From contig JASJAO010000012.1 in assembly GCA_030066975.1 (NCBI GenBank), positions 43,424 through 107,423 on the forward strand: a stretch of DNA of 64,000 nt, in the 5' to 3' direction. The position numbers and the translations under genes were made by a program. This document shows positions 63,936-64,000 of this stretch, in pieces (the first letter of the stretch is position 1; every line of letters starts with the position of its first letter). Under the pieces are notes generated by a model. That model saw only the letters and a program-made list of their open reading frames with translations. It made no database searches and was not told where the DNA came from. Source of the stretch: Henriciella sp. Lineage in GTDB: Bacteria > Pseudomonadota > Alphaproteobacteria > Caulobacterales > Hyphomonadaceae.

Positions 63936-63974
63936 GGTTCAACTCCATTTCAGAGCCGATCCTCTCTCAAACTA

Positions 63975-64000
63975 TGGGCCAGTTTTTCTGAGGCAGACCA
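63975..64000. repeat. right terminal inverted repeat of the IS3 element
   Basis: 26 nt ending at the window edge; reversed it matches the left end at its tip and at the inner CTGGCCCA. Confidence 0.7.

Larger units (their letters stand above)
62661..64000 (-). mobile_element. IS3-family insertion sequence, about 1.34 kb
   Basis: Contains orfA and orfB on the minus strand with a -1 frameshift signal between them. Imperfect terminal inverted repeats: left 62661-62685 begins TGGCCTGCCT and ends CTGGCCCA; right, read inward from 64000, begins TGGTCTGCCT and ends CTGGCCCA. The right tip coincides with the window edge, so a target-site duplication cannot be checked. OrfB carries two in-frame palindrome-bearing inserts. 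Confidence 0.9.

Noticed and set aside
1..64000. Search by eye for tRNA, rRNA, CRISPR arrays and prophage genes
   Set aside because: No T-loop-like sequences outside genes, no regularly spaced repeats, and no phage structural or integrase genes were seen.

Overview
The window is about 64 kb of chromosome from a Gram-negative alphaproteobacterium. The gene order lysA-lptM-argH with a divergent tlpA, cobaltochelatase cobS/cobT, nth next to a DUF2244 gene, a CYP153 alkane hydroxylase and a YdcH-type mini-gene fit an aerobic, probably marine lineage of the Hyphomonadaceae or Parvularculales kind. The lineage is an inference from gene content and GC-rich codon use. No rRNA or tRNA genes and no CRISPR array were found. 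Coding density is high and most genes are preceded by recognisable Shine-Dalgarno sequences, which were used to trim many over-long starts.

Layout. 1-4.4 kb: TIGR02302/DUF4175 membrane protein (cut by the window edge), lysA, lptM, argH and a divergent TlpA thioredoxin. 5.6-9 kb: a sulfide-detoxification cluster made of a persulfide-dioxygenase-like MBL enzyme, a two-cysteine BigR/SqrR-type ArsR repressor, a YgaP-like rhodanese, a TauE/SafE exporter and a VIT/CCC1 transporter. 9-16 kb: nth, a HAD phosphatase, DUF2244, CYP153, a degenerate SDR, a DUF465 mini-protein, a GGDEF protein and purE-purK. 16-19.3 kb: a GtrA / GtrB-like GT2 / GT-C membrane glycosylation trio. 19.4-27.6 kb: amn, a tyrosine phosphatase, a pirin, a GNAT, phoD, rluD and a phytase-like esterase lipoprotein. 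27.6-33.2 kb: cobT and cobS, unusually separated by a 2-hydroxychromene-2-carboxylate isomerase, an AT-rich lipoprotein gene and a small ORF. 33-41 kb: an alpha/beta hydrolase, two related small membrane proteins, lpd, a GST, an ECF sigma factor and an NmrA-DUF1772-AraC operon. 41-46 kb: citrate synthase divergent from an HTH-fused citrate synthase homologue, then an isoquinoline-oxidoreductase-like molybdenum enzyme (two subunits). 46-49 kb: a 2OG-Fe(II) oxygenase, inorganic pyrophosphatase and an SbtB/SbtA-like bicarbonate-transport pair.

49-64 kb is a surface-polysaccharide region: rfbC, a TetR regulator, a histidine phosphatase next to kdsA, a GT2, kdsB, fcl-gmd (GDP-L-fucose), then a visibly more AT-rich block of rfbB-rfbD-rfbA (dTDP-L-rhamnose), Wzt/Wzm-like ABC export genes and a methyltransferase. 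It ends with an IS3-family element that fills the right end of the window (62661-64000) with both terminal repeats visible. The AT-rich block and the IS suggest that the O-antigen part was acquired laterally.

The observations most worth following are two palindrome-bearing in-frame insertions in the IS3 transposase, the divergent citrate-synthase pair with tandem palindromes between them, the interrupted cobS/cobT locus with a perfect 23-bp inverted repeat, and a hairpin that encloses the ribosome-binding site of the NmrA-family gene.
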